Positions 40,707 through 50,214 are shown, counted from the stretch's first letter. The stretch is 64,000 bases of DNA from an uncultured Sinobacteraceae bacterium (GCA_903822975.1 CAIJRD010000012.1:558001-622000), one strand, 5' to 3'. Numbers and translations are program-made. Notes: generated by a model from the letters alone, not told the origin.

Positions 40707-41246
40707 ATGTCTATCAACCGTCGCACCGCGTTCGCCTGCCTCGCCTTTGCGTTGAGCCTGCCGCTGGATGGCTGCATGCTGGCGACCAACGGCCTCGACT
40801 ACAAGCTGCAGGCGCCACCGCCCGCACCACCGCCACCGCCCGCGCCGGCTCCGATGGCGCCGCCACCGCCGCCACCGTGCTCGCTCAATGCACTCGGTGG
40901 GTGCAAGACCGGCGATAAAGTGGTGCTTACCGGCGTCAACTTTGCGCTCAACAAGTCGGAACTGACACTGAACGCCAAGTCGCTGCTCGATCCGGTTGCC
41001 GAATCTCTCAAGGCGACCAAGACCAAGATCGAAATCGGCGGCTATACCGACAACATCGGTTCGAGTGCGTACAACCTGAAGCTGTCGAGCAAGCGCGCCA
41101 AGTCGGTGATGGCGTATCTCGAGGCCAAGGGTGTCGATCCGGCGCAGCTGTCCGCAAGCGGCTACGGCGAAGCCATGCCGGTGGCGGACAACAGCACCGA
41201 AGACGGCCGCGAAATGAATCGCCGCGTCGAAATGAAGGTGATGTAG
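40707..41246 (+). CDS. OmpA-family lipoprotein
   Basis: Protein of 179 residues. The signal sequence ends in SLPLDGC, a lipobox-like site (Cys 23). A Pro-rich linker (APPPPPAPAPMAPPPPPP) and an OmpA C-terminal peptidoglycan-binding domain follow: GVNFALNKSELTLNAKSLLDPVAESL, GGYTDNIGSSAYNLKLSSKRAKSVMAYLE (parts) and NRRVEMKV. The DNA around residues contacting diaminopimelate (TDN, R in LSSKRA) is intact. It probably tethers the outer membrane to the cell wall. TAAGGAG lies eight bases before ATG 40707. A similar domain occurs in 54631-55917. Confidence 0.88.
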   Translation: MSINRRTAFACLAFALSLPLDGCMLATNGLDYKLQAPPPAPPPPPAPAPMAPPPPPPCSLNALGGCKTGDKVVLTGVNFALNKSELTLNAKSLLDPVAESLKATKTKIEIGGYTDNIGSSAYNLKLSSKRAKSVMAYLEAKGVDPAQLSASGYGEAMPVADNSTEDGREMNRRVEMKVM

Positions 41247-41311
41247 GCCGCGCGTATCGGGTCGCTGTGTCGCGCTGATTTACAGCGTTCAACGACGGCT
41301 GCAGCAAGGCG

Positions 41312-41347
41312 TACTGGAGGGCAGGTGAGCCCGATCGCCCTCCAGTA
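41312..41347. terminator. Bidirectional hairpin between convergent genes
   Basis: TACTGGAGGGC (41312-41322) and GCCCTCCAGTA (41337-41347) are perfect 11-bp arms with a 14-base loop. It sits between the OmpA stop (plus) and the 41366-41701 stop (minus), where a shared terminator is expected. No clear T run on either side. Confidence 0.68.
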
Positions 41348-41365
41348 TCGCCGTGCCGGAGGGAC

Positions 41366-41701
41366 TCAGGCCGCGCCGGAGCCTTCGGCCGCAGCCGAGT
41401 CCTTGGTATCGACATCGGCATCGGCATCGGCATCGGCAGGCTCCAGCTCGCTGCGCTGAATCTGATCGGCGGATGCCGATGGCAGGTGATACGCCGCTTT
41501 CATCTGTTGCAGGATTTCAAGAATCTGCATCGCCAGTTCCGATGACATCGCCACCTGCACCGCGGTCGCCGGTGTATCGGGCTGCATCGCCACATCCAGT
41601 TGCAGCATCACGAAGCGCGAATCGGTGGTGATCTTCACCCCGGCGCTTTGCGCGAAGCCGAGCGTTCCCTGCGGCAATGCGGCGAGCATGTCCTTGTTCA
41701 T
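41366..41701 (-). CDS. Hypothetical protein with acidic Ala-Asp tail
   Basis: Unrecognised 111-residue protein. A beta-rich core (GVKITTDSRFVMLQLDVAMQPDTPATAVQVAMSSELAMQILEILQQMKA in parts) looks like a small folded domain. The tail has ADADADADVD from a GGCATC tandem repeat in the DNA (41413-41440). The codon pattern fits a real gene. Function unknown. Confidence 0.6.
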   Translation of the reverse strand: MNKDMLAALPQGTLGFAQSAGVKITTDSRFVMLQLDVAMQPDTPATAVQVAMSSELAMQILEILQQMKAAYHLPSASADQIQRSELEPADADADADVDTKDSAAAEGSGAA

Positions 41702-42149
41702 TTTCTAGCGATTCCTGATGAGCGCTGCGACGTCCCGATCGGGGCCGCCGCGTGGCGTGGTTTTGGAGCGCAGGCCCTTCGGATTTCCTGACTTTCTCTG
41801 GATTTCTCCGAATTTCTCCGAATGTCCTCGGCACCCGCGCGCGCCGATTATCCTCCGGCCGCCGCCCGCGCGCTGCTGCGATCAAGCTACCGGCAGCAAG
41901 GCGACGACGACCAGCACCCGCATCTCCGCTGATTCGATCATCGCGCTGGCGCAATTGAATTCCTCGCCAGCAGCGAGCCGCGGGTCGGGCTTGGCGAACC
42001 TGACACCCCGGTGATCGGCCCGGCGATCGTCCCGCCGAGCCGCCGACGCCGCCGAGCCGCCGCCGCCGAGCTTTGTGGCTCGCCGATTGACTTTTTCTTG
42101 TTATATGATGATCATCATCTTATTGGAGTCCATCAACCGGAGTACAGCA
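41702..42149. other. Intergenic region with a perfect 14-bp palindrome at 42105-42118
   Basis: About 450 bp with no gene. ATGATGATCATCAT (42105-42118) is a perfect palindrome, 31 bp ahead of the SDR start, in AT-rich DNA after a TTGACT. It looks like an operator for a local regulator and differs from the shared catabolic site. Confidence 0.55.
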
Positions 42150-42962
42150 ATGAAATCGACATCGAAGATGGGAACCGCGCTGATCACCGGCGCATCCAGC
42201 GGTATCGGCGCGGTCTATGCGGACCGTCTCGCGCGGCGCGGTTTTGACCTGATTCTGGTCGCCCGCCGGAAAACCGAACTGGAGGCGCTGGCGACACGGC
42301 TCGGCGCAAGCACCGGAGCACACGTTCGCACCGTTGTCGCCGATCTCAGCACGCACGACGGCACGGCGGGCGTCGAAACGCTGCTGCAGGAAGACCACAG
42401 CATCCGCCTGCTGGTCAACAACGCCGGCACCGCGACCATCGGGCCTTTGGCGGGCGCCGATATCGGCCGCCTCGACCGCGAACTGCAGCTGAACATCGTT
42501 GCGCCGACGCGGCTCGCACACGCCGTGCTGCCGGGGCTGCTGGCGCGCAAGCAGGGTGCGATCATCAACATCGCCTCGGTGATGTCGCAGATGGTCCAGC
42601 CCGGAAATTCGGTGTACGGCGGCACCAAGGCCTACCTGCTGCACTTCAGTCAGGTGCTTGAACAGGAAGTGGCTGGCTCCGGCGTTCGCATTCAAGCGGT
42701 ACTGCCGGGTGCCACGCGTACCGACATCTGGAACGGTTCGGGTGTGGAATTGCATCAGCTGCCCGAGGAGATCCTGATGGATGTCGATGAGATGGTCGAC
42801 GCCGCGCTTGCCGGCTTCGATCATGGCGAGTCGGTAACCATTCCCTCGCTGCCCGATGTCGCGGACTGGCAACGACTGCTCGCCGCGCGCGAAGCGCTGA
42901 AGCCCAATCTGTCGCGGCAACACGCGGCTGATCGCTATCAGGCCGACAGCGTCGCTGCGTAA
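42150..42962 (+). CDS. SDR family oxidoreductase (DltE-like)
   Basis: Classical short-chain dehydrogenase of 270 residues with TGASSGIGAVYADRLARRG, NNAGTATIGPL, IASVMSQMVQPGNSVYGGTKAYL (Ser, Tyr, Lys triad) and VLPGATRTDIWNGSG. The MVQ/DIWNGSG features resemble the broad DltE/YqjQ-type group of SDRs with unknown substrates. The start at 42150 has CGGAG upstream; a longer frame would run through the palindrome. It stands alone. Confidence 0.9.
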   Translation: MKSTSKMGTALITGASSGIGAVYADRLARRGFDLILVARRKTELEALATRLGASTGAHVRTVVADLSTHDGTAGVETLLQEDHSIRLLVNNAGTATIGPLAGADIGRLDRELQLNIVAPTRLAHAVLPGLLARKQGAIINIASVMSQMVQPGNSVYGGTKAYLLHFSQVLEQEVAGSGVRIQAVLPGATRTDIWNGSGVELHQLPEEILMDVDEMVDAALAGFDHGESVTIPSLPDVADWQRLLAAREALKPNLSRQHAADRYQADSVAA

Positions 42963-43337
42963 GTCTGCTCTGATAGGGCGATCGGCGTGCAGCACTGCGC
43001 CGGTCGCTTGGCTTTGCGCGATGAGCGATGTAGCGAATCGAATCCATCCTGGCCGCGCCCTAAGTCCGCCACCGAACGGCTAAGGCGGCTCGGGTGTTGT
43101 TGGGAGCTTGGGTGGCGTCAGGAGACCTGAGGCGTCGCGCTCGCCTCGGTGCGTGGCAAAGCCGTTGATTCGCGCCTCGCCTGGCGAGCGCGCGAAAAAA
43201 GTGCGTCCAATGTGATTGAATGAAGTCACGGCGGGCGGTCGAACATGACCGCGCGATGCGAGGGGTCATGCGAGCATGACGTCATCGATCGCATCGAATC
43301 GCTATTTCAATCGGGCCGACGCCAGCAGGAGCATCCC
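42963..43337. other. Intergenic region, nothing recognised
   Basis: About 375 bp between the SDR and the SnoaL-like gene. No gene, clear terminator or repeat was found. Confidence 0.5.
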
Positions 43338-43751
43338 ATGACGCAGCTAAGCGCAGTGACCATCGTCGAATCGTTCTGGCGCGACGTCTGGCAAGCCTGC
43401 AATCCGGAGGCTGTGGACCGTTACGTCAGCGAGGATTTCATCATCACCAGCGGTGGCGTCGACATCGTCACGCGCGCGGCCTTCAAGCAATGGGTCGCCG
43501 CCTTCCAGTCGAAAATCAGCGGCCTCGAATTCGACATCATCGAAAGCTTCCAGAACGCCGACGGCAATCGCGTCGCCTCGCGCTTTCGCATACGCGGTCG
43601 TAACAACGGCATGTTCGGGCTCACCGCCGACCAGCGCGCAATCGATTTCAGCGGCACCGCGATCTGGGAAGTCGGCGACTCCGGCGAGTTGCGGCACAAC
43701 TGGGTCGAACGCAGCGCCTGGGAGTTGTATCAGCGCTTGACGCTTGCTTGA
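43338..43751 (+). CDS. SnoaL-like / NTF2-fold ester-cyclase-type protein
   Basis: Protein of 137 residues with the NTF2/SnoaL cone fold: TIVESFWRDVWQACNPEAVDRYVSEDFIITSGG, AFKQWVAAFQSKISGLEFDIIESFQ and AIWEVGDSGELRHNWVERSAWELYQRL. The VWQACNPEAVDRYV opening is characteristic of SnoaL-like ester cyclases as a broad group. No substrate can be assigned. GGAGCATCCC precedes the ATG at 43338. Confidence 0.85.
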   Translation: MTQLSAVTIVESFWRDVWQACNPEAVDRYVSEDFIITSGGVDIVTRAAFKQWVAAFQSKISGLEFDIIESFQNADGNRVASRFRIRGRNNGMFGLTADQRAIDFSGTAIWEVGDSGELRHNWVERSAWELYQRLTLA

Positions 43752-43839
43752 GCGCGAATGCGAAGTCGAATGCAAACGCGGCGGATGGCTTGACGATGAG
43801 CAAGCACGTCGCCACCTGGACCTCAGGACTCGAAGCAGC

Positions 43840-44691
43840 ATGACGGGTTGCAACGATGGCCCGCTTCTAACAACTGCCGTGCACGACGCGCTGCTGGCCG
43901 CCCGTGCGGCGGGCGGCGGCGAATTCCAATGCTCGTTCGATCTGGGTCGCACGCTGAGTCGTGCCACGGTGACTGCGTTGAACTGGACTTGGAACGAAAG
44001 GACTTATCCATTCCCGGACGTCTGCAAGGCGCGCACGATTTATTACTGGAATGGTGAAGACTTCACGCCGGTCGCGCGCTTCAGCGGATCGCTGATCAAG
44101 CTGGTGCCGACCGAATGGGGACCTCCTACATTCGAGATCGACGGCATCAAGATGCTGCCGACCGCGCAGGTATCGCCCTACGCCGACGCGCAGCGCAAGG
44201 TGGCGCTGATCCAGCCACGTGGCAAAGTCGTGCTGGATACCTGCGGCGGCCTGGGCTACTTCGCGGCCTGGTGCCTCGAAGGTGAAGCGCAGCGCGTGCA
44301 ATCGTTCGAGAAGAATGCGGATGTGATCTGGCTGCGCAGTCTCAACCCCTGGTCGCCCGAGCGATCCCACTCGAACGAGAGTGGCCACCGCCTGTCGCTT
44401 TGCCATGGCGATATCAGTGAGCAGATCGCCACACTGCAGGACCAGTCCGTGGACGCGATCTTGCACGATCCACCGCGCTTCGGAATTGCAGGAGAACTTT
44501 ATTCGCAAGTGTTTTACGCACAGCTCGCGCGCGTCCTCAAACGGCGGGGCCGGCTATTCCATTACACCGGCAGCCCGAACAAACTCACCAGCCGACGCGA
44601 CGTGCCCAACGAAGTCTCCATTCGGTTGGCACGCGCCGGGTTCTCTACCGAGCTGAACGGGGATGGCGTGCTCGCAATCAGGCAAGCCTAG
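43840..44691 (+). CDS. SAM-dependent methyltransferase, COG2521-like
   Basis: Protein of 283 residues from ATG 43840; an upstream frame from 43744 overlaps the preceding gene. The Rossmann motif I is VVLDTCGGLGYFAAW, followed by VQSFEKNADVIWLRSLNPW and VDAILHDPPRFGIAGELYSQVFYAQLARVLKRRG. This is the layout of the predicted methyltransferase group COG2521. An N-terminal domain of about 110 residues (YPFPDVCKARTIYYWNGEDFTPVARFSGSL) precedes it. Substrate unknown. Confidence 0.8.
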   Translation: MTGCNDGPLLTTAVHDALLAARAAGGGEFQCSFDLGRTLSRATVTALNWTWNERTYPFPDVCKARTIYYWNGEDFTPVARFSGSLIKLVPTEWGPPTFEIDGIKMLPTAQVSPYADAQRKVALIQPRGKVVLDTCGGLGYFAAWCLEGEAQRVQSFEKNADVIWLRSLNPWSPERSHSNESGHRLSLCHGDISEQIATLQDQSVDAILHDPPRFGIAGELYSQVFYAQLARVLKRRGRLFHYTGSPNKLTSRRDVPNEVSIRLARAGFSTELNGDGVLAIRQA

Positions 44692-44914
44692 CGCGACGCG
44701 CTTTGCGCGCAACGCGCCGGCGACGGGCTGCGAGACCAAGTCGCCCGTCGCCCAAAGGTGGACGTGCCCCTACAATGCTGCATACAAATACAGACTTATC
44801 GCGGATCGACGCGATCAACGCTCGGCCCGGCGTACGGCGACATCCATTTGGCTATAGATTGGACGCAACAGGCTTCCAAGGAATGAGGCAGACGACCGTG
44901 AGTACCGCAGCACC

Positions 44915-46087
44915 GTGAGCGGTTCGATTGGCGAAGCCGACGTCGCCGCCGATCTGAAACGCTGGGCCACACGCCCACGCCTTGCCGCACCGCTGGAACT
45001 GCAATTCCGCACGCACGTCCGTCGCGAGAAGCGTATGTCGCGCGCGATGTATTACCTGCTGACCGCCAGCATCTTCGTCATCACGCGCCTGTTTGGCTCG
45101 CAGCTGTTCCACACACCGCCGTCCATTCAGCTCTATTTCCATGGTGTGGAAATGTTGCTGGCACCGCTGTGCATGGCAGCGGCGATGATCGAATTGCTTC
45201 GGCTGCCGCAGCGCCTTGCTACCACCCTGCAGATTGGCGTCATGCTGGCGATCTGGAGCGGCGTGGTGACGCTGCGGCTCGTTTCCGGACTTCAGAGCTT
45301 CTACTTTCCACCATCGATCCTCGGGGTCGCGATGGTCGGCGCTGCGATGCTGTGTGGTTTCAGCTGGCGCCTGATCACAGCCGGAATCGTTGTCGCCAGC
45401 ATCGGCGCGATGCTGGTTGAGCTACGCCTGCCCAACCCCCAGCCGGTTGTGCTGATGAATCTGCTGGTCGACGCCATTCTGGCGACGCTTGCGGTGGTCG
45501 GCGCGTTTTTCGACGAGCGCCTGCATCGCCGACTGTGGCGGCAGGCGCGCACCTCGGAGATTCTTGCGCGGACCGATGCGCTGACCGGACTGGCGACGCG
45601 TGGTGAATTCAATCGCCGCTTCGTACAGACCTTTGCGCAAGCGCGTCGCGAGTCGGCAATGCTCGCAGTGATGCTGATCGACATCGATCACTTCAAATCG
45701 GTCAACGACACTTACGGCCATCTGTATGGCGACGAAGTTCTAAGAACGTTCGGCGCCGCCTTGCAGCGCGCGCCCGCGCGCCGACCGCTGGATATTCGCG
45801 CACGCTATGGCGGCGAGGAGTTGGTGATCGCCTGGTACGGCGTTGCGCCCAGCGCGATCGCGGAACTGGTCGAGCACGTCTTCGCCGAGGTCAAGAACCT
45901 GACGCTGGCAGCTCCGAACAGCAGCACGCCAGCGCCCCGCGTATCGATCAGCGCAGGGATCAGCTACGCGATTCCTCGCGGCGACATGAAGCCTGAAGCC
46001 CTGCTGCGTAAATCCGACGCGCTGCTCTACAAAGCGAAACGATTGGGGCGCGACTGCTACTTCATAGAACCATTGAGTCTAGAGTGA
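44915..46087 (+). CDS. Membrane-anchored diguanylate cyclase (GGDEF)
   Basis: Protein of 390 residues: five or six N-terminal TM helices (about 45-205), then a GGDEF domain beginning ARTDALTGLATRGEFNRRF with IDIDHFKSVNDTYGHLYGDEVL and the active-site signature YGGEELVIAW. An RxxD product-inhibition site (RPLD) lies five residues ahead of it. It should make cyclic di-GMP from GTP, with feedback inhibition. The start is a GTG at 44915 without a strong ribosome site; a start at the ATG near 45034 is possible. Confidence 0.9.
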   Translation: MSGSIGEADVAADLKRWATRPRLAAPLELQFRTHVRREKRMSRAMYYLLTASIFVITRLFGSQLFHTPPSIQLYFHGVEMLLAPLCMAAAMIELLRLPQRLATTLQIGVMLAIWSGVVTLRLVSGLQSFYFPPSILGVAMVGAAMLCGFSWRLITAGIVVASIGAMLVELRLPNPQPVVLMNLLVDAILATLAVVGAFFDERLHRRLWRQARTSEILARTDALTGLATRGEFNRRFVQTFAQARRESAMLAVMLIDIDHFKSVNDTYGHLYGDEVLRTFGAALQRAPARRPLDIRARYGGEELVIAWYGVAPSAIAELVEHVFAEVKNLTLAAPNSSTPAPRVSISAGISYAIPRGDMKPEALLRKSDALLYKAKRLGRDCYFIEPLSLE

Positions 46088-46215
46088 GGTAAAACGTCTT
46101 CGCTGGCGTCGAAGGTCAAGCCGAACACCGCCATCCGTTGGGAAATTTGGCGGGGCCGCGACGAAGCAGCGACGCGGCTCCATTGTCCCCAGACCTCACG
46201 GAACTTGCGCCACAG

Positions 46216-46497
46216 ATGCCGCAGATTCGCCCTTCGCGTTACTCGAACGACTATCAGAAACTGTTGAAGCTGCTATGTGCTCAGCGCCAGCGCGCCGGAT
46301 TGTCGCAGTCGCAAATCGCGCTCAGCATGAGCGTTTCGCAAAGCATGATTTCGCGGCTAGAAAGTGGTGCCGTTCGGATGGACCTGATCGACCTGCTCGA
46401 TTACATCGATGCGACCGATGGCGACCCGGTGAAATTCATCGCGCAGTTCACCAGCATTATCGGCTGGCCCAAATCGCGGGAGCCTGCAAAAAAGTAA
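46216..46497 (+). CDS. XRE-family helix-turn-helix protein
   Basis: Small Cro/CI-type regulator of 93 residues from ATG 46216; a TTG at 46138 would extend it by 26. The HTH reads QRQRAGLSQSQIALSMSVSQSMISRLESGAVRMDLIDLLDYI, typical of XRE proteins. A short C-terminal segment (GDPVKFIAQFTSIIGW) follows. It stands alone and its target is unknown. Confidence 0.8.
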   Translation: MPQIRPSRYSNDYQKLLKLLCAQRQRAGLSQSQIALSMSVSQSMISRLESGAVRMDLIDLLDYIDATDGDPVKFIAQFTSIIGWPKSREPAKK

Positions 46498-46720
46498 GCG
46501 GCGCGCACGTGCGCGGCACTGGGCTCGATGGATCCTCACCGATCGACATCGGGCCGCAGCACCGATTGAACGTTGGCCCATCTGGATCTGCGATGCCTGA
46601 GTGAAAGCGAGACTGCTTGATGCTTCATGATCGCTATCTTTGATTCACTCCCGATGGAATGCGCCCTTTAGGTCCTGCGAGCCCCTGACCTCGCTATGGC
46701 GCAAGCGCCGTTGCGACCGA

Positions 46721-46903
46721 TCAGGGCTTGCTCGGCGGATAGGCTTCTTGCAGTGCAATAGCACCTGTTTCGAGCAGAGACTTCAGGTTAGAGATGATCT
46801 TCGGCCAGCCACCAGACACGGCGCCTATGAGTTTCGAAGGCTCACAATCGATGGTGTGTGTGATGCTGAGTTTTACCGCCGCTCCGATCGGCTCGAGTTC
46901 CAT
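46721..46903 (-). pseudogene. AHSA1/SRPBCC-domain protein remnant, C-terminal part
   Basis: Sixty codons encode the C-terminal part of a SRPBCC/AHSA1-type protein: ELEPIGAAVKLSITHTI, EPSKLIGAVSGGWPKIISNLKSLLETG. This segment is highly characteristic of the family. The N-terminal hundred or so residues are missing; the DNA above 46903 does not continue the fold in any frame. The LCAT-like gene begins at 46982 on the other strand, so the remnant was probably cut by a deletion. Confidence 0.75.
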
Positions 46904-46981
46904 CGTGCAGAGCGAACTGCAGTCGCAGAGGCGCGAGAGTCTGCTGACGCCGGTTTGTTACTCTGATGCGGTGTCACTGCC

Positions 46982-48442
46982 ATGTGGGCTGAGCGGGAGG
47001 GCGACGTGCGGCGCGAAATTGGACGCAGCTTGGCTGCTTGGCTTGTTCTGGTTTCGGTGGCGGCCTGCCAGGAAAAAGTGGAGCCTGACTTAAGCCGGCT
47101 CTATGCCTCTGGCATGGAGAAGGCGCGCACGCCACCCGTGATTCTGATTCCCGGAATTCTCGGTTCGCGCCTCGTCGATCCGGCGTCGGGCGTTGAGGTG
47201 TGGCCAGGATCGGCAATCAACCTTCTGCTCAACTCGAAGCAGGATCTGGCGCTGAAAATCGATCCCAAATCGCTGCGACCGGTCGACCAGACGTTGCAGC
47301 CCGGCGGCTTGTTCGAGGAAGCGTTCAACACCGATTTCTATGGCGCGATATTGCGCACCTTGCGGACGTCCGGCGGTTTTGTGCCCGGCGAACTCAAACA
47401 TCATGCCGATCCGGAGGTACGCCGATACTATGTCTTCGCCTACGACTGGCGGCAGGACAATGTTGAAACCGCGCGTCGTCTCGACGCGCTGATCGAACAG
47501 ATCAGACGCGATTACGACGATCCACAACTCAAGGTCAATTTGATTGCGCACAGCATGGGCGGTCTGGTCGCGCGCTACTACCTGCGTTACGGAACGGCGG
47601 ATGCCCTCGAAGGCGAGGGCGATTTTCCGATCAACATGCGTGGCGCTGCCAAGGTCGGCACCTTGGTCTTGCTCGGCACGCCGAACCTCGGTTCGGTACG
47701 TTCTCTGCAAAGCATGATCCTGGGTCACAAGGTCGGACTCAGCCGAGTGCCACCGGAAGTGCTGGCAACGATGCCGAGCATTTACCAGCTGTTGCCGCAT
47801 CCTCTGAATACTTGGTCGGTCAACGCGGACGGCAACGATCTCGACTTGGACCTGTATGACCCGGACACTTGGAAGCGCTTTCATTGGTCGGTGTTCGATC
47901 CGGAGGTCTTGCGGCGAGTCCGTTCCCGTTTCAAGAATGCGGACCAGGCCGATGCCTACGTCGCGACCCTGCAGGCCTATTTCGTTCGAAATCTGGAGCG
48001 GGCGCGCCGCTTCATTTGGTCGCTGACATTTGAAGAGCCCAGCTCTGCGGTCAAGCTGGTGGTGTTCGGCGGTGATTGCGTACTGACGCCCGCGCGCATC
48101 GTCATCGAGCCGCAGGAAGGTGCTGCAATGGCGCGGCTGTTTCCACAAGACGTGCGTCATCAATCCAAAGGCGTCGATTACTCGCGTCTCATGTTGGAGC
48201 CGGGGGATGGCGAAGTCACGAAACCGTCGTTGCTCGGCCGGCAAGCGCTCAGTCCGGTTGCGCCGCGGCTCGATGCCCTGTTCTTTCCGCTGGCTTATGC
48301 GTTCTTTCTGTGTGAGAACCATGAGCATCTCACCGGGAATATCAACTTCCAGGACAACCTGCTCAACATCCTCCTGACCAGAGAGCGATCTTGGGATACG
48401 CCCGAACTCGCCCAATCGCCCACGGTAAAACGACCGCACTAG
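46982..48442 (+). CDS. LCAT-family lipase/acyltransferase, predicted lipoprotein
   Basis: Protein of 486 residues related to lecithin:cholesterol acyltransferases. A lipoprotein signal ends at SVAAC (Cys29). The mature part has PPVILIPGILGSRL, YDWRQDNVETARRL, the nucleophile elbow AHSMGG (Ser191), LGTPNLGSVRSL, a likely catalytic Asp in VVFGGDCVLT and His in CENHEHLTGN. It would hydrolyse or transfer acyl groups of lipids or esters in the envelope. It is alone between the SRPBCC remnant and an FMN reductase gene. Confidence 0.85.
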   Translation: MWAEREGDVRREIGRSLAAWLVLVSVAACQEKVEPDLSRLYASGMEKARTPPVILIPGILGSRLVDPASGVEVWPGSAINLLLNSKQDLALKIDPKSLRPVDQTLQPGGLFEEAFNTDFYGAILRTLRTSGGFVPGELKHHADPEVRRYYVFAYDWRQDNVETARRLDALIEQIRRDYDDPQLKVNLIAHSMGGLVARYYLRYGTADALEGEGDFPINMRGAAKVGTLVLLGTPNLGSVRSLQSMILGHKVGLSRVPPEVLATMPSIYQLLPHPLNTWSVNADGNDLDLDLYDPDTWKRFHWSVFDPEVLRRVRSRFKNADQADAYVATLQAYFVRNLERARRFIWSLTFEEPSSAVKLVVFGGDCVLTPARIVIEPQEGAAMARLFPQDVRHQSKGVDYSRLMLEPGDGEVTKPSLLGRQALSPVAPRLDALFFPLAYAFFLCENHEHLTGNINFQDNLLNILLTRERSWDTPELAQSPTVKRPH

Positions 48443-48544
48443 GAAGCGTCACAGCGATGAAGAATGCAGTTGTAAACGCAGTTGTAGGGGCCTAAGCGTC
48501 GCGATTGCGAGTCAAACGCCGCGAACTCGCGCGACGCGCGTCCG

Positions 48545-49135
48545 TCAATACGGCGGCGGCTGGCGTGCGCGTTGGGCACGTGCTGCTTCGGCCCACCATG
48601 CAAGATCATCGGCAAAGCGCGGGAAGCTACGTTCGAGCGCTCGCCCCGCATCGCCGGTTGGCTCGCCATCAGGGTTTAACGTCTGAGCGATTGGACCCAC
48701 GGCGAGCGTGCTTGAAATCACGATCATGCCCATCTCGGAAAGTGTGCCGTGCCAAGCAGTGGCGGCTCGCGCCCCGGCCAGTCGTCCTGCTGAATAACTC
48801 GCGATCGCAGCGGGCCGCCAATACCATTCCTCGAGAAAATGGTCGGTCAGATTCTTAAGGCCGGGCTGCAAACCCCAGTTGTATTCGCCGGTCACGAAGA
48901 CGAACGCGTCGGCGGCTTTGATCTTCGCGGCGAGTGCTTCCATGGCCGGCGGCGCCGATCCCGGCGGAAACTCCTTGTACATGCGATCCAGCATCGGAAG
49001 TCCAACTGTCTTAGCGTCGATCAACTCGACGCTATCGCCTCTTGCACGAAATCCAGCCACGATGAAATCAGCCAGCCGGATGCCCATCCGGTCTGATCGG
49101 TAGGAGCCGTAGAAGACGAGAATTTGGAGTCCCAT
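48545..49135 (-). CDS. NADPH-dependent FMN reductase-like flavoprotein
   Basis: Flavodoxin-fold protein of 196 residues in the NADPH-dependent FMN reductase (FMN_red) family. FYGSYRSDRMGIRLADFI binds FMN phosphate, VTGEYNWGLQPGLKNLTDHF is the second flavin loop (normally PEYN), and an SAGRLAGARAATAW segment follows. Related proteins reduce FMN, quinones or azo dyes. The start ATG is 49135. It marks the end of ordinary chromosome before the repeat-rich stretch. Confidence 0.88.
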   Translation of the reverse strand: MGLQILVFYGSYRSDRMGIRLADFIVAGFRARGDSVELIDAKTVGLPMLDRMYKEFPPGSAPPAMEALAAKIKAADAFVFVTGEYNWGLQPGLKNLTDHFLEEWYWRPAAIASYSAGRLAGARAATAWHGTLSEMGMIVISSTLAVGPIAQTLNPDGEPTGDAGRALERSFPRFADDLAWWAEAARAQRARQPPPY

Positions 49136-49375
49136 AATTAATTAACCTTGGCTTGCAGTTCGACCACCAGTAACAGACCCGTCGTGGTCCGGCCGGCATC
49201 ATCGAAAAGTGATGAACAGCCGAGAGCATAGTTCTTAGTCGTCTGGAAAACAGTCCAGACGCAGAGCGTGAATCCGACGCAAGGTGTCGAACTCGCAGCC
49301 GAGGCCTTACGCCGCGTATCCGCGAGTCTCTGGTTCGTTTCGGTCTGGGGAAAGCCGCCAACAGTGGGCCTCAGG

Positions 49376-49401
49376 CCGAAGGTCGGTAAACCGACCTTCG
49401 G
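49376..49401. other. Perfect 11-bp hairpin in gene-free DNA
   Basis: CCGAAGGTCGG and CCGACCTTCGG flank a TAAA tetraloop. There is no T run. The DNA from 49136 to about 49690 has no supported gene. Confidence 0.6.
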
Positions 49402-49522
49402 AGAGGGGACTGGTTGGCGGTGAACGTAGTCCGCACCGAACCCGTCTCTATGTAAATTCGCTGGTAACAGCGAAACTAACAGCGAATTTCGGCATTCTTG
49501 GGCCTCTCTGCTCTCTCAGATG

Positions 49523-49620
49523 CAGAAATACTCTCGTGAATGTGGGCACTTGTGAGCGAATTCTCCACTCATCCGAACAGCGAATTATCAGCTGGCTAGC
49601 AGCGAAATAAACTAAAAGAA
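49523..49620. repeat. Diverged direct repeat, copy A (copy B at about 50458-50555)
   Basis: The two stretches share GAAATACTCTCG, TGNGCACTTG, GAATTC, CGAACAGCGAAT, ATCAGC and CGAAATAAA in the same order and spacing. AGCGAA recurs in and around copy A, including TTCGCTG GTAA CAGCGAA just upstream (about 49457-49474). This looks like an old repeat family or two relics of one element. Confidence 0.6.
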
Positions 49621-49698
49621 CAGGTACCGGAGCTTCAGTTGTTGTAAGCGTCCTCGTTAATTTGTTCCCACGCGCCAGCTCGATGCGTCGAGCTGACG

Positions 49699-49803
49699 TC
49701 AGGCATTTTTTCGGATCACGTCCTGAAGAATCTGCTTGTCCAGGTTCAGGCCTGCCACGATTCGCTTCAGTCGCGATGCCTCGAGGCTTTTTAGTAGGTG
49801 CAG
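49699..49803 (-). pseudogene. IS3-family OrfA remnant, C-terminal end
   Basis: Translation gives SLEASRLKRIVAGLNLDKQILQDVIRKNA before a stop, matching the coiled-coil C-terminus of IS3-family OrfA proteins (LKxLVADLxLDKxMLQxVLxKK). The N-terminal HTH half and any OrfB downstream are absent or unreadable. Confidence 0.75.
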
Positions 49804-50079
49804 CGAGCGGGATGCCCGACCTGGGACGCTGCGGCGGCGCATGCGAGCTTTCCGTTGGCACGCGGATCGCCGATTGCGATCGGCTGTTGCTGCCGACTTG
49901 GGATCGACCAATTCTGAGCGCTCATGCTGATACCCGAGTCACCAGGCGCTCTCGATCTAAGTTGTTATCGAATTGATGTATTTGTTAGGACGGGCCGGTC
50001 AGCCCCGTGTTCAGTAGCCTGTTCAGCCGGCGATCAGAAGCAACACGTGATGCCCGACTTTTGATCAATCGAGGCGCAG

Positions 50080-50214
50080 CTATCCGGCATTTATAGCTGA
50101 CACCGCAAAGATGACTAATCCGACCACCAAGCAAAAGCCACCGAACTTTTGAGTGTGGACTTGGAACATTTCCACTGCGCCAAATAGGGCGAGCAACAAA
50201 GCAAATTTCGCCAT
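50080..50214 (-). CDS. Possible 44-residue hydrophobic protein
   Basis: A short frame encodes MAKFALLLALFGAVEMF, QVHTQKF and GGFCLVVGLVIFAVSAINAG: two hydrophobic segments joined by a short polar loop, like a small hairpin membrane protein. AAGAGA lies about nine bases upstream. No homologue is recalled and it lies among IS debris, so it is only a candidate. Confidence 0.35.
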   Translation of the reverse strand: MAKFALLLALFGAVEMFQVHTQKFGGFCLVVGLVIFAVSAINAG

